Source: Desulfovibrio sp. JY
GTDB lineage: Bacteria > Desulfobacterota > Desulfovibrionia > Desulfovibrionales > Desulfovibrionaceae
Direction: 5' to 3'
NCBI GenBank assembly: GCA_021730285.1
Contig: CP082962.1
Span: 2,418,001-2,482,000 of the forward strand
DNA: 64,000 bases
Part shown: positions 27,185-36,684 of the stretch, piece after piece
How positions within the stretch are numbered: the first letter of the stretch is position 1
Layout: each line of letters starts with the position of its first letter
Position numbers and translations under genes: made by a program
The notes under the pieces: model-generated
Database searches by the model: none
What the model saw: only the letters and a program-made list of their open reading frames with translations
Told to the model about the DNA's origin: nothing

Positions 27185-30100
27185 TTATTTTAGGGAAGGC
27201 CGGCTGGTCCCGCTCTGGTCCCGCTTTTGAACCGGACAGGGGGAGGACCGGCGCGAGAACCGCCACGCCGCGAAGCGCTCTTGCAGGGCCATCACGAAGA
27301 CGAAGAACACGGGCACGAAGAAAATGGCGAGCACAGTCGCGGTGACCATGCCGCCGAATACGCCGGTACCGATAGCGTGCTGGGTTTCGGCGCTGGCCCC
27401 GCTGGCGAGCATCAGCGGCACCACGCCCAGGCCGAAGGCCAGCGACGTCATCAGAATCGGGCGCAGTCGCAGCCGGGCCGCGGTTACCGCCGCTTCCGCC
27501 AGTCTCTTGCCTTGCTGGCGCAACTGCTTGGCGAGCTCGATGATGAGAATGGCGTTTTTCGCCGACAGGCCGATAACGGTGATCATGCCGACCTTGAAGA
27601 ACACGTCGTTGGGCATGCCGCGCAGCGCCACCGCCCCCACGGCACCCAGCAGCCCCAACGGCACCACCATCATGACCGATAGCGGGATCGACCAGCTCTC
27701 GTACAGAGCGGCCAGCACCAGAAACACCACCAGGATCGACAGCGCCATCAGCAGCGGCGCTTGCGTGGCGGACTGGCGCTCCTGCAGGGATTGTCCTGTC
27801 CAGGCCACCGCGAAGCCAGGCGGCAACTGTTTTGCCAGTCGCTCCATCTCGGCCATCGCCTCGCCGCTGGAGACACCGGGAGCTGCATTGCCGGAGATGC
27901 GCGCCGCCGGGAAGCCCTGGTAGCGCACCAGTTGCAGCGGTGTCTCGCTCCATACCGGGGTCACCACCTCGGACAGCGGCATCATGCCGCCGTTGGCGTT
28001 ACGCACATAGAGCTTGAGCACGTCGTCGATCTGCATGCGTGCCGACGCTTCGGCTTGAATGATGACCTGCTGCATGCGTCCGGCATTGGGGAAGTCGTTG
28101 ACGTAGTATGACCCCATCGCGATGGACAGCGTGTCGCTGATGCTGGTGAACGACACGCCCAACGCCTCGGCCTTGTCCCGGTCGATGTCCAGGCGGATGC
28201 TGGAGCCGGCCGGAAGGCTGTCGGCATAGACGCCGCTGACGAGTCGGCTCTTCTTCGCCAGTTCAAGCAGCTTGGTCTCTGCCGCCTGGAGCGCGGCATG
28301 GCCCTGGTTGGCCCGGTCCTGCAGGCGCATGGTGAAGCCGGAGCTGTTGCCAAGCTCGTCGATGGCCGGCGGCAGCAGGGTAATCACTGTCCCTTCCCTG
28401 GTGCCGGACAGGGCAGCCTGGGCCAGGGCTACTTCGCCTTGGGCCGTGGCGCCGTTGCGCTCGCCCCAGTCCTTGAGCATGGTGAAGGCCATGGCCGCGT
28501 TTGGGCCGGAGCCGGAGAAGCCAAAGCCGACGACGGTCATATTGGATCGGATCGATGGACGCGAGGCCGCGTGCCGCTCGTAGGCCTTGACCACTTCCAG
28601 CGTGCGCTCGACGGTGGCATCGGCGGGCAACTGGATGGAAGCCAAGAAATAGCCCTGGTCTTCCTCCGGCAGGAAGGACGATGGCAGATGGCGGAAAGAA
28701 ACCATGAGGGCTGCACAGAGTGCGGCGAACACCAGCATCATCCGTCCTGATCGTGTCACCAGCTTGCCCAAGCGTGTTTCATAGCCCAAGGTCATGCGCT
28801 CGAAGCGGCGGTTGAACCAGCCGAGAAACCCGCGCTTCTCGTGGTGCCCCGCAACGTGGGGCCTGAGCAACGTCGCGCAGAGAGCGGGCGTTAAGGTCAG
28901 CGCGAGGAAGGCCGAAAACAGGATCGACACCGCCATGGACAGCGTGAACTGTTTGTAGATCGCGCCGACCGTGCCGCTGGCCAGGGCCATGGGGATGAAC
29001 ACGGCAGTCAAAACCAGGGTGATGCCGATCACCGCGCCGGTGATCTCCCGCATCGCCTGGATCGTCGCGTCTCGTGGCGACAAACCCTTCTCGGCCATGA
29101 TGCGTTCGACATTCTCGACGACGACGATGGCATCGTCGACGATGATGCCGATTGCGAGCACCATGCCGAACATGGTCAGTACGTTGATTGAGAAGCCCGA
29201 TGCAAGCATCACCGCGAAGGTTCCCAGCAGTGCGATTGGCGCAACGATCGCCGGGATCAACGTATAGCGAATGTTTTGCAGGAAAAGGAACATGACCAGA
29301 AACACCAGCACCATCGCCTCGATCAGCGTGTGGATGACCTTCACAATGGAGATCTTGACGAACGGCGCGGTATTAAACGGGATCGAATAGCTCATGCCAG
29401 CCGGCATGGTGCCACTCAGCTCGGCCATCCGCGCCTCGACTTCCTCGGCGGTCCTGACCGCATTGGCTCCAGGTGCGAGCTGTATGGCCGCGGCGGTGGC
29501 GGTTTTGCCGTCTTCGCGGTTGATGAAACCGTAGGACTGTGAGCCGAGTTCGACCCGGGCCACGTCGCCAAGCACCACCTTGGATCCGTCGGGGTTGGCG
29601 CGCAGCACGATGGCGGCGAACTGTTCGGGTGTGGACAGCTGGCCCTGCACCGTGAGCGATACCGTCACGCGCTGCCCTGGAAGCGCCGGCATGGCCCCGA
29701 CGCTGCCGGGCGCGATCTGAACATTCTGCTGGCTGACGGCCGCGGACAGATCGTTCATCGACAGGCCAAAGGCAATCAGCTTGGCCGGATCGACCCAAAT
29801 CCGCATCGCCTGCTCCGCGCCGAACAGCTGCACACGGCCTACGCCTTCGATGCGGCGCAGTTCGTCGACGATGTTGCGCGCCATGTAGTCGTTCAGCACC
29901 GCCTCATCGAAGCGCCCGTCGTCGGATCTGAGGCCGACGAGCATCAGGAAGCCGGACGCGGAGGTCTCCACGGTCAGACCGTTTTGGCGCACTATCTGCG
30001 GCAAACGTGGCTCGATGGCCTTGAGCTTGTTTTGCACGTCGATCTGCGCCATGTCCGGGTCGGTGCCCGGTTTGAAGGTGGCGCTGATGGACGCCGCACC

Positions 30101-30355
30101 CGAGGAATCGGACGATGATTCGAAGTACAACAGATTCTTGACACTGGAGAGCTCGCGCTCAATGAGGCTGATCACCCCGTCGTTCATGGTCTGCGGCGTG
30201 GCTCCGGGGTAGGTCGCGGAAATGGTGACGGTGGACGGCGCCACCGAAGGAAACCGGGCAATGGGTAGATTGGGAATAGCGATCACGCCCAGCAGGATGA
30301 TAAACAGGGCGACGACCCAGGCGAACACCGGGCGATGGATGAAGAACTGAGGCAT
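27185..30355 (-). CDS. RND multidrug efflux permease, AdeB-like
   Basis: 1056 residues, 12 membrane helices, full-length HAE1 pump. The N-terminal half follows the remembered AdeB sequence closely: IARFPSVAPSTV, ISATYPGATPQT, NVLTMFGMVLAIGIIVDDAI with the proton-relay Asp pair, and YKQFTLSMAVSILFSA. Expected to export aminoglycosides, dyes and other drugs with the adaptor encoded 20 bp upstream. No AdeC-type channel gene is present. The divergent two-component genes have the AdeRS layout. Pump and regulators look transferred as a unit from a beta- or gammaproteobacterium; that origin is inference. Confidence 0.92.
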   Translation of the reverse strand: MPQFFIHRPVFAWVVALFIILLGVIAIPNLPIARFPSVAPSTVTISATYPGATPQTMNDGVISLIERELSSVKNLLYFESSSDSSGAASISATFKPGTDPDMAQIDVQNKLKAIEPRLPQIVRQNGLTVETSASGFLMLVGLRSDDGRFDEAVLNDYMARNIVDELRRIEGVGRVQLFGAEQAMRIWVDPAKLIAFGLSMNDLSAAVSQQNVQIAPGSVGAMPALPGQRVTVSLTVQGQLSTPEQFAAIVLRANPDGSKVVLGDVARVELGSQSYGFINREDGKTATAAAIQLAPGANAVRTAEEVEARMAELSGTMPAGMSYSIPFNTAPFVKISIVKVIHTLIEAMVLVFLVMFLFLQNIRYTLIPAIVAPIALLGTFAVMLASGFSINVLTMFGMVLAIGIIVDDAIVVVENVERIMAEKGLSPRDATIQAMREITGAVIGITLVLTAVFIPMALASGTVGAIYKQFTLSMAVSILFSAFLALTLTPALCATLLRPHVAGHHEKRGFLGWFNRRFERMTLGYETRLGKLVTRSGRMMLVFAALCAALMVSFRHLPSSFLPEEDQGYFLASIQLPADATVERTLEVVKAYERHAASRPSIRSNMTVVGFGFSGSGPNAAMAFTMLKDWGERNGATAQGEVALAQAALSGTREGTVITLLPPAIDELGNSSGFTMRLQDRANQGHAALQAAETKLLELAKKSRLVSGVYADSLPAGSSIRLDIDRDKAEALGVSFTSISDTLSIAMGSYYVNDFPNAGRMQQVIIQAEASARMQIDDVLKLYVRNANGGMMPLSEVVTPVWSETPLQLVRYQGFPAARISGNAAPGVSSGEAMAEMERLAKQLPPGFAVAWTGQSLQERQSATQAPLLMALSILVVFLVLAALYESWSIPLSVMMVVPLGLLGAVGAVALRGMPNDVFFKVGMITVIGLSAKNAILIIELAKQLRQQGKRLAEAAVTAARLRLRPILMTSLAFGLGVVPLMLASGASAETQHAIGTGVFGGMVTATVLAIFFVPVFFVFVMALQERFAAWRFSRRSSPCPVQKRDQSGTSRPSLK

Positions 30356-30375
30356 GACGACCTGCTCCCGAGCGT

Positions 30376-31533
30376 TCAGTGCGAAAGTGCCGCAGTTGTA
30401 GGTTCAGGTGTCTGCCACTCGTGCGCTTGCACCTTGATGCCGTTGGACAGGCGCGCCATCCCCTCGACCACGATGGTTTGCCCGGCGGCGAGGCCGGACT
30501 GGACGCGATAGTGCCGATTGAGCAGCTCGCCCAGTTTGACCGGGGTGAGTTTCGCCCGGTTCTGCGCATCGAGGATCCAGATTTGCGGCGCACCGTCGTT
30601 TCGTATCACCGCTTGCTGCGGCACCATCAGCGCTGCGGCATAGCTGGTACGCGGCACGCGTGCGCGCACGAACATGCCCGGCAGGAGCAGGCGTTGCGGG
30701 TTGTCCACCAGCACGCGCAGCAGTACGTCGCCGGTGCCGGCATCGACGTTTATGCCCGAGAACAGGATGCGCCCGGTGACATCATACGCCTCGCCATCGC
30801 TTCGCAAGATGGCCACGGGCAGCCCCTCCTCGGCGTTTGCTTGTCGCGTTGCCAGCGCTTGGCGCAGCGATTCGAGCGAGGACGCCGGGCGGCGTACATC
30901 GACGTAGACCTGGTCGATCTGATGGATACGTGCCATGGGACTGCTGTCGCCGCGACCGACCAGCGCGCCCTCGCTCACCAGCGCCTGCTCGATGCGCCCG
31001 GAAATAGGCGCTTCCACCGTGGCGAACTTCAGATCAAGCTGGCGTCGCTTCAGCGTGGCGCGGGCCTGCGCCACGTCGGCGGCCGCCTGGTCGCGCAGGG
31101 AGACCGCGTCGTCGTAGACCTGGTGGCTGACCGCGCCAACCTCGACTAAAGTCCGCAGCCGTCTGGTTTGCAGCTGAGCTCGCGCCAACGCGACCTCGGC
31201 TCGTTGCAGGGCTGCTCTCGTGGCGTCGACATCGGCCTTGAATGGTGCCGGGTTGATCTGGAACAGTGGCTGGCCGGCCCGCACCTCGGTGCCCTGTTCG
31301 AACAGGCGGCGCTGGACGATGCCGCTGACCTGCGGCCGGATCTCGGCGATGCGTACCGCGGCGACGCGCCCTGGCAGAACCTCACTCAGTTCCAACCGCG
31401 ACGGCGTGACGGTCATAACGGATACCAGTGGTGGGGGGAGCGTCTCCTCCGGTTCGGCCTGACTGCAGCCGGCCAATAGCAAAACCGCTAGGGCAAACAA
31501 GCCGCCATGGCGGCACAGTCGTTTGATCTTCAT
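30376..31533 (-). CDS. RND adaptor lipoprotein, AdeA-like
   Basis: 385 residues. The lipobox LLLAGC puts the acylated Cys at 23. The lipoyl half AEIRPQVSGIVQRRLFEQG, the helical hairpin, then TVEAPISGRIEQALVSEGALVG and LLLPGMFVRARVP are standard for MFP adaptors and close to AdeA. The start at 31533 has AAGGA; the longer frame reaching 31653 lies in the regulatory region. First gene of the minus-strand pump operon, divergent from the response regulator. Confidence 0.92.
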   Translation of the reverse strand: MKIKRLCRHGGLFALAVLLLAGCSQAEPEETLPPPLVSVMTVTPSRLELSEVLPGRVAAVRIAEIRPQVSGIVQRRLFEQGTEVRAGQPLFQINPAPFKADVDATRAALQRAEVALARAQLQTRRLRTLVEVGAVSHQVYDDAVSLRDQAAADVAQARATLKRRQLDLKFATVEAPISGRIEQALVSEGALVGRGDSSPMARIHQIDQVYVDVRRPASSLESLRQALATRQANAEEGLPVAILRSDGEAYDVTGRILFSGINVDAGTGDVLLRVLVDNPQRLLLPGMFVRARVPRTSYAAALMVPQQAVIRNDGAPQIWILDAQNRAKLTPVKLGELLNRHYRVQSGLAAGQTIVVEGMARLSNGIKVQAHEWQTPEPTTAALSH

Positions 31534-31590
31534 GGTGGATTCCTTCAGGAGCAGGCAGCCCTGTGCCCGCAAAGATGGCGTCTCCTTGCC

Positions 31591-31637
31591 TTGACTCGAT
31601 GGATTTTCGATGGATATGAGATGTAAATTCGATGGAG
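31591..31637 (+). promoter_or_regulatory. Phased direct repeats and promoter between pump and regulator
   Basis: TCGATGGA occurs at 31596, 31607 and 31629, that is 11 and 22 bp apart, so all copies face the same side of the helix. They overlap a possible promoter (TTGACT at 31591, 18-base spacer, TATGAG at 31615). Direct repeats in the divergent intergenic region are the known binding mode of AdeR, so this is the likely regulator box. Confidence 0.65.
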
Positions 31638-31651
31638 TAGAAAAAATTGCC

Positions 31652-32389
31652 ATGCTTGAACGGAAATCCCACTCCGAGTGGCCCGAAGGTACCGAATCCC
31701 TGGTGCTGATCGCCGAGGACGAGTCCGAGATCGCCGAAATCCTCGCCGCCTATCTGGCGCGCGGCGGCATGCGCACTGTGCATGCCGCAGACGGCCTCCG
31801 GGCGCTCGAGCTGCACCAGGCCCTTAAGCCCGACCTCGTACTGCTCGACGTGCAGATGCCGGGCAGGGACGGGTGGCAGGTGCTTTCCGAGATCCGCCAT
31901 CGGGGTGACACGCCCGTCATCATGCTGACGGCGCACGACCAGGACATCGACAAACTGATGGGGCTGCGCATCGGCGCCGACGACTATATCGTCAAGCCGT
32001 TCAATCCGGCTGAAGTCGTGGCCAGGACGCAGGCGGTGCTGCGCCGCTCCATGACGCGCGGCAATTGCCAAAATCGGCGCATCCTGCGCGTAGCGCCTTT
32101 TCTAATCGACCTGGAGAACCACGAAGCCAGCGTACGGGTCTTGGGCCAGCGCCAGATCCTGACGCTGACGTTGACGGAGTTTAAGCTGCTGGCCCATCTG
32201 GCGGGTGCGCCCAAGCGGGTGTTCAGCCGCACCGAACTGCTGGTCGCCTGCCTGCCGGAGGGGGATGCCCTGGAGCGCACGGTGGACAGCCACATCAGCA
32301 AGCTTCGCAAGAAGCTGGAGGATCTCGGCGTCCAGGGAATCCCGGTTGGCGTGCGCGGGGTCGGCTACAAGTTGCGGGGCAACGAATGA
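31652..32389 (+). CDS. OmpR-type response regulator, AdeR-like
   Basis: 245 residues from the chosen start. The receiver has the acidic LIAEDE, phospho-Asp66 in LVLLDVQMPGRDGW, TAHDQDIDKLMGLRIGADD and the Lys in IVKPF. The C-terminal winged helix carries LTLTEFKLLAHL and DALERTVDSHISKLRKKLE. The upstream ATG (31610) lies inside the direct repeats, so the ATG at 31652 with GGAG upstream is preferred. It overlaps the sensor gene by four bases and probably activates the divergent pump operon. Confidence 0.92.
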   Translation: MLERKSHSEWPEGTESLVLIAEDESEIAEILAAYLARGGMRTVHAADGLRALELHQALKPDLVLLDVQMPGRDGWQVLSEIRHRGDTPVIMLTAHDQDIDKLMGLRIGADDYIVKPFNPAEVVARTQAVLRRSMTRGNCQNRRILRVAPFLIDLENHEASVRVLGQRQILTLTLTEFKLLAHLAGAPKRVFSRTELLVACLPEGDALERTVDSHISKLRKKLEDLGVQGIPVGVRGVGYKLRGNE

Positions 32390-33477
32390 AATTGGTCGGG
32401 CTGAGTCGCCAGATCATGCTGGCGATGATGGCGATCGCGCTGGGCGTCGCGTTGCTCGTCATCCTGACGTCGTACGCGTTCTACTATCTGTGGCAAATCT
32501 ATTGGCCTGATAATTCCTTGGACTACAGCTGGATACCTGCGGGGCCGGAGTGGATATGGATCATCGGCGCGACGCTGGCCGGTCTGGCGTTGTCTATTCT
32601 CGTGGCAGTCAACCTGTCGCGCCGCATTCTGGTTCCGCTGAACTCGGTGGCGGCCAGCATCCGCCGCGTGGCTCAGGGGGATCTCGACGCGCGTGCCGTG
32701 CCGGGCGATCGCTCTCTGGGCGAAGCCGCCCAATTGGCGGACGACTTCAATGCGCTGGCGAATCAGTTGCAGCGCATGACCGAGGAACAGGCGTTCTGGA
32801 ACGCCGCGATCGCTCACGAACTGCGCACCCCTGTGACAATCCTGCGCGGCCGCCTGCAAGGCCTGGCCGAAGGCGTTTTCACGCCCAGCACATCCCAGTT
32901 CCTCAGCTTGCTGACGCAGGTTGAGGGCTTGACGCGATTGATCGAGGATCTGCGCGTGGTGAGTCTGGTGGAAAGCGGCCATCTGGATTTGCAGTTGCGA
33001 GAGGCGCAGCTTGACGCTGAAATCAACGCCGTGGTGGACATGGTTGGTGACGCGCTGCAGTCGGCGGGCCAGCGTGCGATCCTGGACCTGGACGCACGGT
33101 CCGTATGCTGCGATCCGGTGCGTATCCGGCAGGCGCTGCTGGCGCTCCTGAATAACGTGTGCCGGTATGCCGTGGCGGGGCACGTGCGAATCCAGTCTCA
33201 CGTGAAGGATGGCTGGTGTGAACTCAGCGTCGAGGATGACGGGCCAGGCATGCCAGAAGACTTAATTCCTTATTTGTTTACGGCGTTCAGACGCGCGCAA
33301 GGCGCGCGCTCGGGCGGCAGCGGCCTGGGGTTGGCCGTGGTGGCCGCCATCGCGCGTGCGCATGGGGGACGCGCTACATGCAGCACGGCCGCCAGCGGCG
33401 GCTCGGTTTTCACGCTGACCTGGCCCATCGACCCAGTCCATGGCCTGCCAGGGCCAGATCGTGGCGAACACGAATGA
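32386..33477 (+). CDS. Membrane sensor histidine kinase, AdeS-like
   Basis: 363 residues. Two membrane helices (about 10-32 and 56-78) flank a very short periplasmic loop (WPDNSLDYSWIPAGPEW). A HAMP region follows, then the dimer domain with phospho-His144 in AIAHELRTPVTIL. The ATPase shows NNVCRYA (N box), DDGPGM and SGGSGLGLAVV. The short sensor loop suggests sensing within or at the membrane. Partner of the response regulator it overlaps. The stop codon lies in the first bases of a terminator stem. Confidence 0.92.
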   Translation: MKLVGLSRQIMLAMMAIALGVALLVILTSYAFYYLWQIYWPDNSLDYSWIPAGPEWIWIIGATLAGLALSILVAVNLSRRILVPLNSVAASIRRVAQGDLDARAVPGDRSLGEAAQLADDFNALANQLQRMTEEQAFWNAAIAHELRTPVTILRGRLQGLAEGVFTPSTSQFLSLLTQVEGLTRLIEDLRVVSLVESGHLDLQLREAQLDAEINAVVDMVGDALQSAGQRAILDLDARSVCCDPVRIRQALLALLNNVCRYAVAGHVRIQSHVKDGWCELSVEDDGPGMPEDLIPYLFTAFRRAQGARSGGSGLGLAVVAAIARAHGGRATCSTAASGGSVFTLTWPIDPVHGLPGPDRGEHE

Positions 33478-33585
33478 TCCTGTTGGCGAAATGCCAACGG
33501 GATCTTCTTCTTTTTATCGGCCTGAGATTCGGACTTTGGCGCAGCTTTGGTCAGCCGTTGGCGGTGGTGGCCAACTGAAGCTGGC
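33476..33585 (+). repeat. Terminator-bearing direct repeat, left copy
   Basis: GATCCTGTTGGC pairs with GCCAACGGGATC around a 5-base loop, followed by TTCTTCTTTTT: a terminator for the sensor gene. The following 70 bp (GCCTGAGATTCGGACTTTGG, GTTGGCGGTGG..CCAACT) match the sequence at 41083-41190 in the same orientation. The two copies bracket 7.6 kb. Confidence 0.7.
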
Positions 33586-33737
33586 GATTCTACTTTTCCT
33601 GCTGATTTTGCAAAGATTTTGCTTCGGATGGGGTTTGGATGGCCCCATCTTGGCGCAAGTATGCGGCCTTACGCGGCAGGAGTGTATCTCCTGGGCCGGA
33701 TGATCACGAACCAGACAATGATTGGGTAAGTTCCTTG

Positions 33738-33968
33738 TCATTGAAGACTTTGAAAATGCTCGACAACATGATCCACAAATAGACGGATGCGCTTCGGCAT
33801 CCGGTCATTAGGCAGCGTCAGGTTGATATCAACCTTGGCCAAAGGCCAGTCGGGAAGAAGTTGAACAAAATCACCATTTTTATCAAATAGTTTGGCGAGT
33901 TGGGGAATGACTGTGGTCACACCCTGGCCGGCAAGGACCCTGTCAAGGTTGCTTTGGCTGCAAACAAG
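33738..33968 (-). pseudogene. C-terminal fragment of a LysR-type regulator
   Basis: About 75 codons of the LysR effector domain end: SNLDRVLAGQGVTTVIPQLA, then FVQLLPDWPLAKVDINLTLP and RIRLFVDHVVEHF. The DNA-binding domain and most of the effector domain are missing. The fragment is joined head to head with the truncated flavoprotein gene at about 33970, so one deletion removed both 5' ends. Confidence 0.75.
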
Positions 33969-33973
33969 GCGAT

Positions 33974-34381
33974 ATGCGTTGCATTATAAATGATGATATG
34001 CAAAAAATTTATGACGCACTTGCGCATGCAGATGTCCTTGTTTTAGGATCGCCCATTTACATGGGACAGATGAGCTCCCAGACGAAGATATTCACCGACA
34101 GGTTGTTCGCGCAGTACAATCCGCGATTTTCTCCCCATTTTAGGGGGCAAAATGTTGCGAAAAAGATAGTCCTTGTATTTAGTCAGGGAAATCCTGACCC
34201 ATGTAAATTTCAAGCGTATTATGATTACACAAGAAACATATTTAAGATGCTGGAATTTGAGGTGGAGGGTGTGCATGTCGTCGCCGGTACGCGGAATGAA
34301 CAGGCACAAGAAAGAAAAAATTTGTGCACTGCCATGAAAGGCGTTGGTTCATCATTAGTGCTAGAACAATTTTTGGAATAA
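33974..34381 (+). pseudogene. Truncated NAD(P)H-dependent FMN reductase / flavodoxin-like protein
   Basis: 135 codons of the C-terminal two thirds of an iron-sulfur-flavoprotein/FMN-reductase type fold: CIINDDMQKIYDALAHADV, LVLGSPIYMGQMSSQTKIF, then a helical end. The N-terminal strand and phosphate loop (usually GSPRKxGN) are absent, so FMN binding should be lost. No ribosome site precedes the first ATG. It abuts the LysR fragment on the other strand, which in intact loci is typically the divergent regulator. Confidence 0.72.
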
Positions 34382-34764
34382 TGCAAAGTTGACCCTCAGA
34401 TCTTTTTCCAGATCAGACGGCAAAAACAACGTCCCAGTGTTACTCAGGAAGCTGCCGTTTCAATCCGAACACGACAGCCGCCCATCCAGCGCCACGGATA
34501 ATCCCGATGACGCCGATGCGCACTCGGTCGAATAGGGCTGTCACCAATCCCAAACTCCGTATCGTCACCGGACATACGATGTTTCGTATCCGGCGATCCC
34601 GAAATGATGTCCGGAGCCCGGCCCTTGAACAGAATGGGGGCGGATGTCTGAACCCTATCGCACGCGCCAGAAGCAAGAAAAGGGGGGGCCATCGCTGACC
34701 ACCCCTTTGTCGGTGAACCATGTTCTCAAGTTCCAGATGATATGAAAAGGCCCGCGCAGGTCAC
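34382..34764. other. Gap without a recognisable gene
   Basis: GATCTTTTTCCAGATC near 34400 may be a weak transcription end. A 93-codon minus-strand frame (34440-34721) has a hydrophobic end but no ribosome site and no family I recognise. It could be the tail of a decayed transporter. Confidence 0.35.
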
Positions 34765-35712
34765 TCAAAGCATATCGACCCAGGTGATGATCGACGCATT
34801 CACATCGTCCTTCCGATCCTGCATGATCCAATGGCCAGCGGCTTCCCACAGATCGACCTTTGATTTCGGGTGAGAAAACCATGTACGCATCCGATCGGCT
34901 TGTCCTTTACCTCTACAAAGATGATAGAATGGGATGCTGATGGTTTTGCAGAATACCTCGCTTTGCTTTCCAAGTCCGACTTGATTGGGGCCAAAAAACA
35001 AAGGGCCAAAGGATTCACGTACAGGATAGACCGGTGTGCCCTGAAGACGTCTGGCATGCCACCGTTTTAAAGCAGGGTCTGTGGCTTTGTCGTAGAATCC
35101 AGCAAACAAGGCGGACCCTACATCGGCTGGATTATCGCGTTGTAGATCATCAACTGCCTTTTGAAATGTGGGAGCGAGTTTGTCGGAAAATCCGAGCGAA
35201 CCATCAACCGAGACGACCCCCTCAATCAGGTCCGGTCGTTTGTTCGCTAGGCGGGCAGCGATTTGCCCTCCCATCGAGTGTCCCACCAGCACAAATGTCT
35301 CGCTTGAAAACTTGGTTTCGATGAGAGTTTCGATGTCTGCGACATAGTCATCCGGCATGTAAGTTCCAGACTGCATTACCTCAGATCTACCGTGTCCGCG
35401 TAGATCTATCGCAACAACGCGATAACGGCTTTCAAATGCTGGGAGTTGCCAACTCCAATCGTGAGAATCACAACTCCAACCGTGAAGAAGCATCATATTT
35501 CTGCCTTTTCCGGTGTCGGTATAAAAGAGTTTAGCAATTCGTTTGCTTGCGGCGAAGGCCTGTATTGGAGTAGTTGTAGCGGTGGCTAACCCCATCAGCG
35601 TCATAATGTCGCGTAGGGGCTTGGCCATAATTGACGAGGCTGCGGTCAGGCCTAGCAGTTTCATTAGGCCGCGCCGGGACATGGTCGTGTTTTGTGTTTT
35701 CAATGCGGACAT
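34765..35712 (-). CDS. Tat-exported alpha/beta hydrolase
   Basis: 315 residues from the ATG at 35712. The N-terminus carries MSRRGLMKLLGLTAASSIMA, a twin-arginine signal. The hydrolase fold shows the oxyanion segment LLHGWSCDSHDW, the strand VVAIDLRGHGRS, the nucleophile elbow GHSMGG (Ser146) and a late His in EAAGHWIMQD, so the catalytic triad is complete. The substrate is unknown; relatives include haloperoxidases and esterases. Which of several ATGs is used is unsure. Its promoter region is interrupted by the IS2-like element, which may alter its expression. Confidence 0.85.
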   Translation of the reverse strand: MSALKTQNTTMSRRGLMKLLGLTAASSIMAKPLRDIMTLMGLATATTTPIQAFAASKRIAKLFYTDTGKGRNMMLLHGWSCDSHDWSWQLPAFESRYRVVAIDLRGHGRSEVMQSGTYMPDDYVADIETLIETKFSSETFVLVGHSMGGQIAARLANKRPDLIEGVVSVDGSLGFSDKLAPTFQKAVDDLQRDNPADVGSALFAGFYDKATDPALKRWHARRLQGTPVYPVRESFGPLFFGPNQVGLGKQSEVFCKTISIPFYHLCRGKGQADRMRTWFSHPKSKVDLWEAAGHWIMQDRKDDVNASIITWVDML

Positions 35713-35841
35713 CCTTTGAAAGTTTCTCGCCGGCATCAACGTCGGCAACCGTTAATGAAGTGGGCTGATGCGCATTAAATATGTTATACTCATAGCGTCA
35801 ATTACGCACCTTAAGGTTAGTAGATATTGGAGTTGCCCCCG

Positions 35842-36684
35842 TTAAACCGGACACCCCGCAGTTGCTGACAAGCGGATAAACTCCCTGGGTGAGAGCATCC
35901 GCAGCCCTTTGTGGGGGTGCATTTCATTGTAGTCCTCGAACCATGCCGCAAGCTGGCTCAGGACGGTCTGGGCGTCCGGGCGATCGTTGACGTACACGTA
36001 ATCGCGTTTGAAGGTCTTTACGAAGGCCTCGGCCATGCCGTTGCTCTCCGGGCTTCTGACCGGGGTGAACCTGCTCACTAGGCCCAGCCAGGACGCGAAT
36101 TGCACAGTCTCCTTGGCCGCGAAGCAGGAGCCATTGTCGGTTAGCCATTCCACCCGATGCGGCGCATGGCTCATGCCGAATCGTTTCTCCACGCATTCCA
36201 GCATCAGGTCGCGCACCATCGAACCTGAGATGCCGCACGTCGAGGCAGCAAACCCCATGATCTCGCGGTCGCAGCAGTCCAGAGCAAAGACCACACGCAC
36301 TTTCTCGCCGTTCCAACAGCCGACCTCGAACGCGTCCGAACTCCAACGCAGGTTGCGTCGCAGGGTGATGACCTTGCCTTCATGCGACCGCTCGGGCCTG
36401 TTGCCCGTGTGCCTGGCCAAAAGCAGGCCGTGAAGCCGCATGATCCGGTACACGCGTTTGTGGTTTACCCGGGCTTCCCCCAGTTGCACGAGACGCCGGT
36501 TCAGTAGCGCGCACACCCGCCGGTAGCCGTAGGTCAGCCGCCCGTCGACGATCTCACGGATCAAAGGTAGCAGGACTTCGTCCTGGGCCTTGGAATAACG
36601 GGGAGAGCGGTTCCTTGGTCCGGGCACCAGTCGTTCGGACAACTGCGAACGGGCCACGTCGAACGCCTCTGCCACCCGCTTCAC
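35842..36684 (-). CDS. IS3-family transposase OrfB (IS2 group)
   Basis: 280 residues, GTG start overlapping the OrfA stop (GTGA). Integrase core: WSSDAFEVGCWNGEKVRVVF (first Asp region), WLTDNGSCF (second Asp) and SPESNGMAEAFVKTFKRDY (Glu), so the DDE triad is complete. A run of eight A at about 36727-36734 near the OrfA 3' end could allow frameshifting to an OrfAB fusion, the active form in IS2. Confidence 0.93.
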   Translation of the reverse strand: MKRVAEAFDVARSQLSERLVPGPRNRSPRYSKAQDEVLLPLIREIVDGRLTYGYRRVCALLNRRLVQLGEARVNHKRVYRIMRLHGLLLARHTGNRPERSHEGKVITLRRNLRWSSDAFEVGCWNGEKVRVVFALDCCDREIMGFAASTCGISGSMVRDLMLECVEKRFGMSHAPHRVEWLTDNGSCFAAKETVQFASWLGLVSRFTPVRSPESNGMAEAFVKTFKRDYVYVNDRPDAQTVLSQLAAWFEDYNEMHPHKGLRMLSPREFIRLSATAGCPV

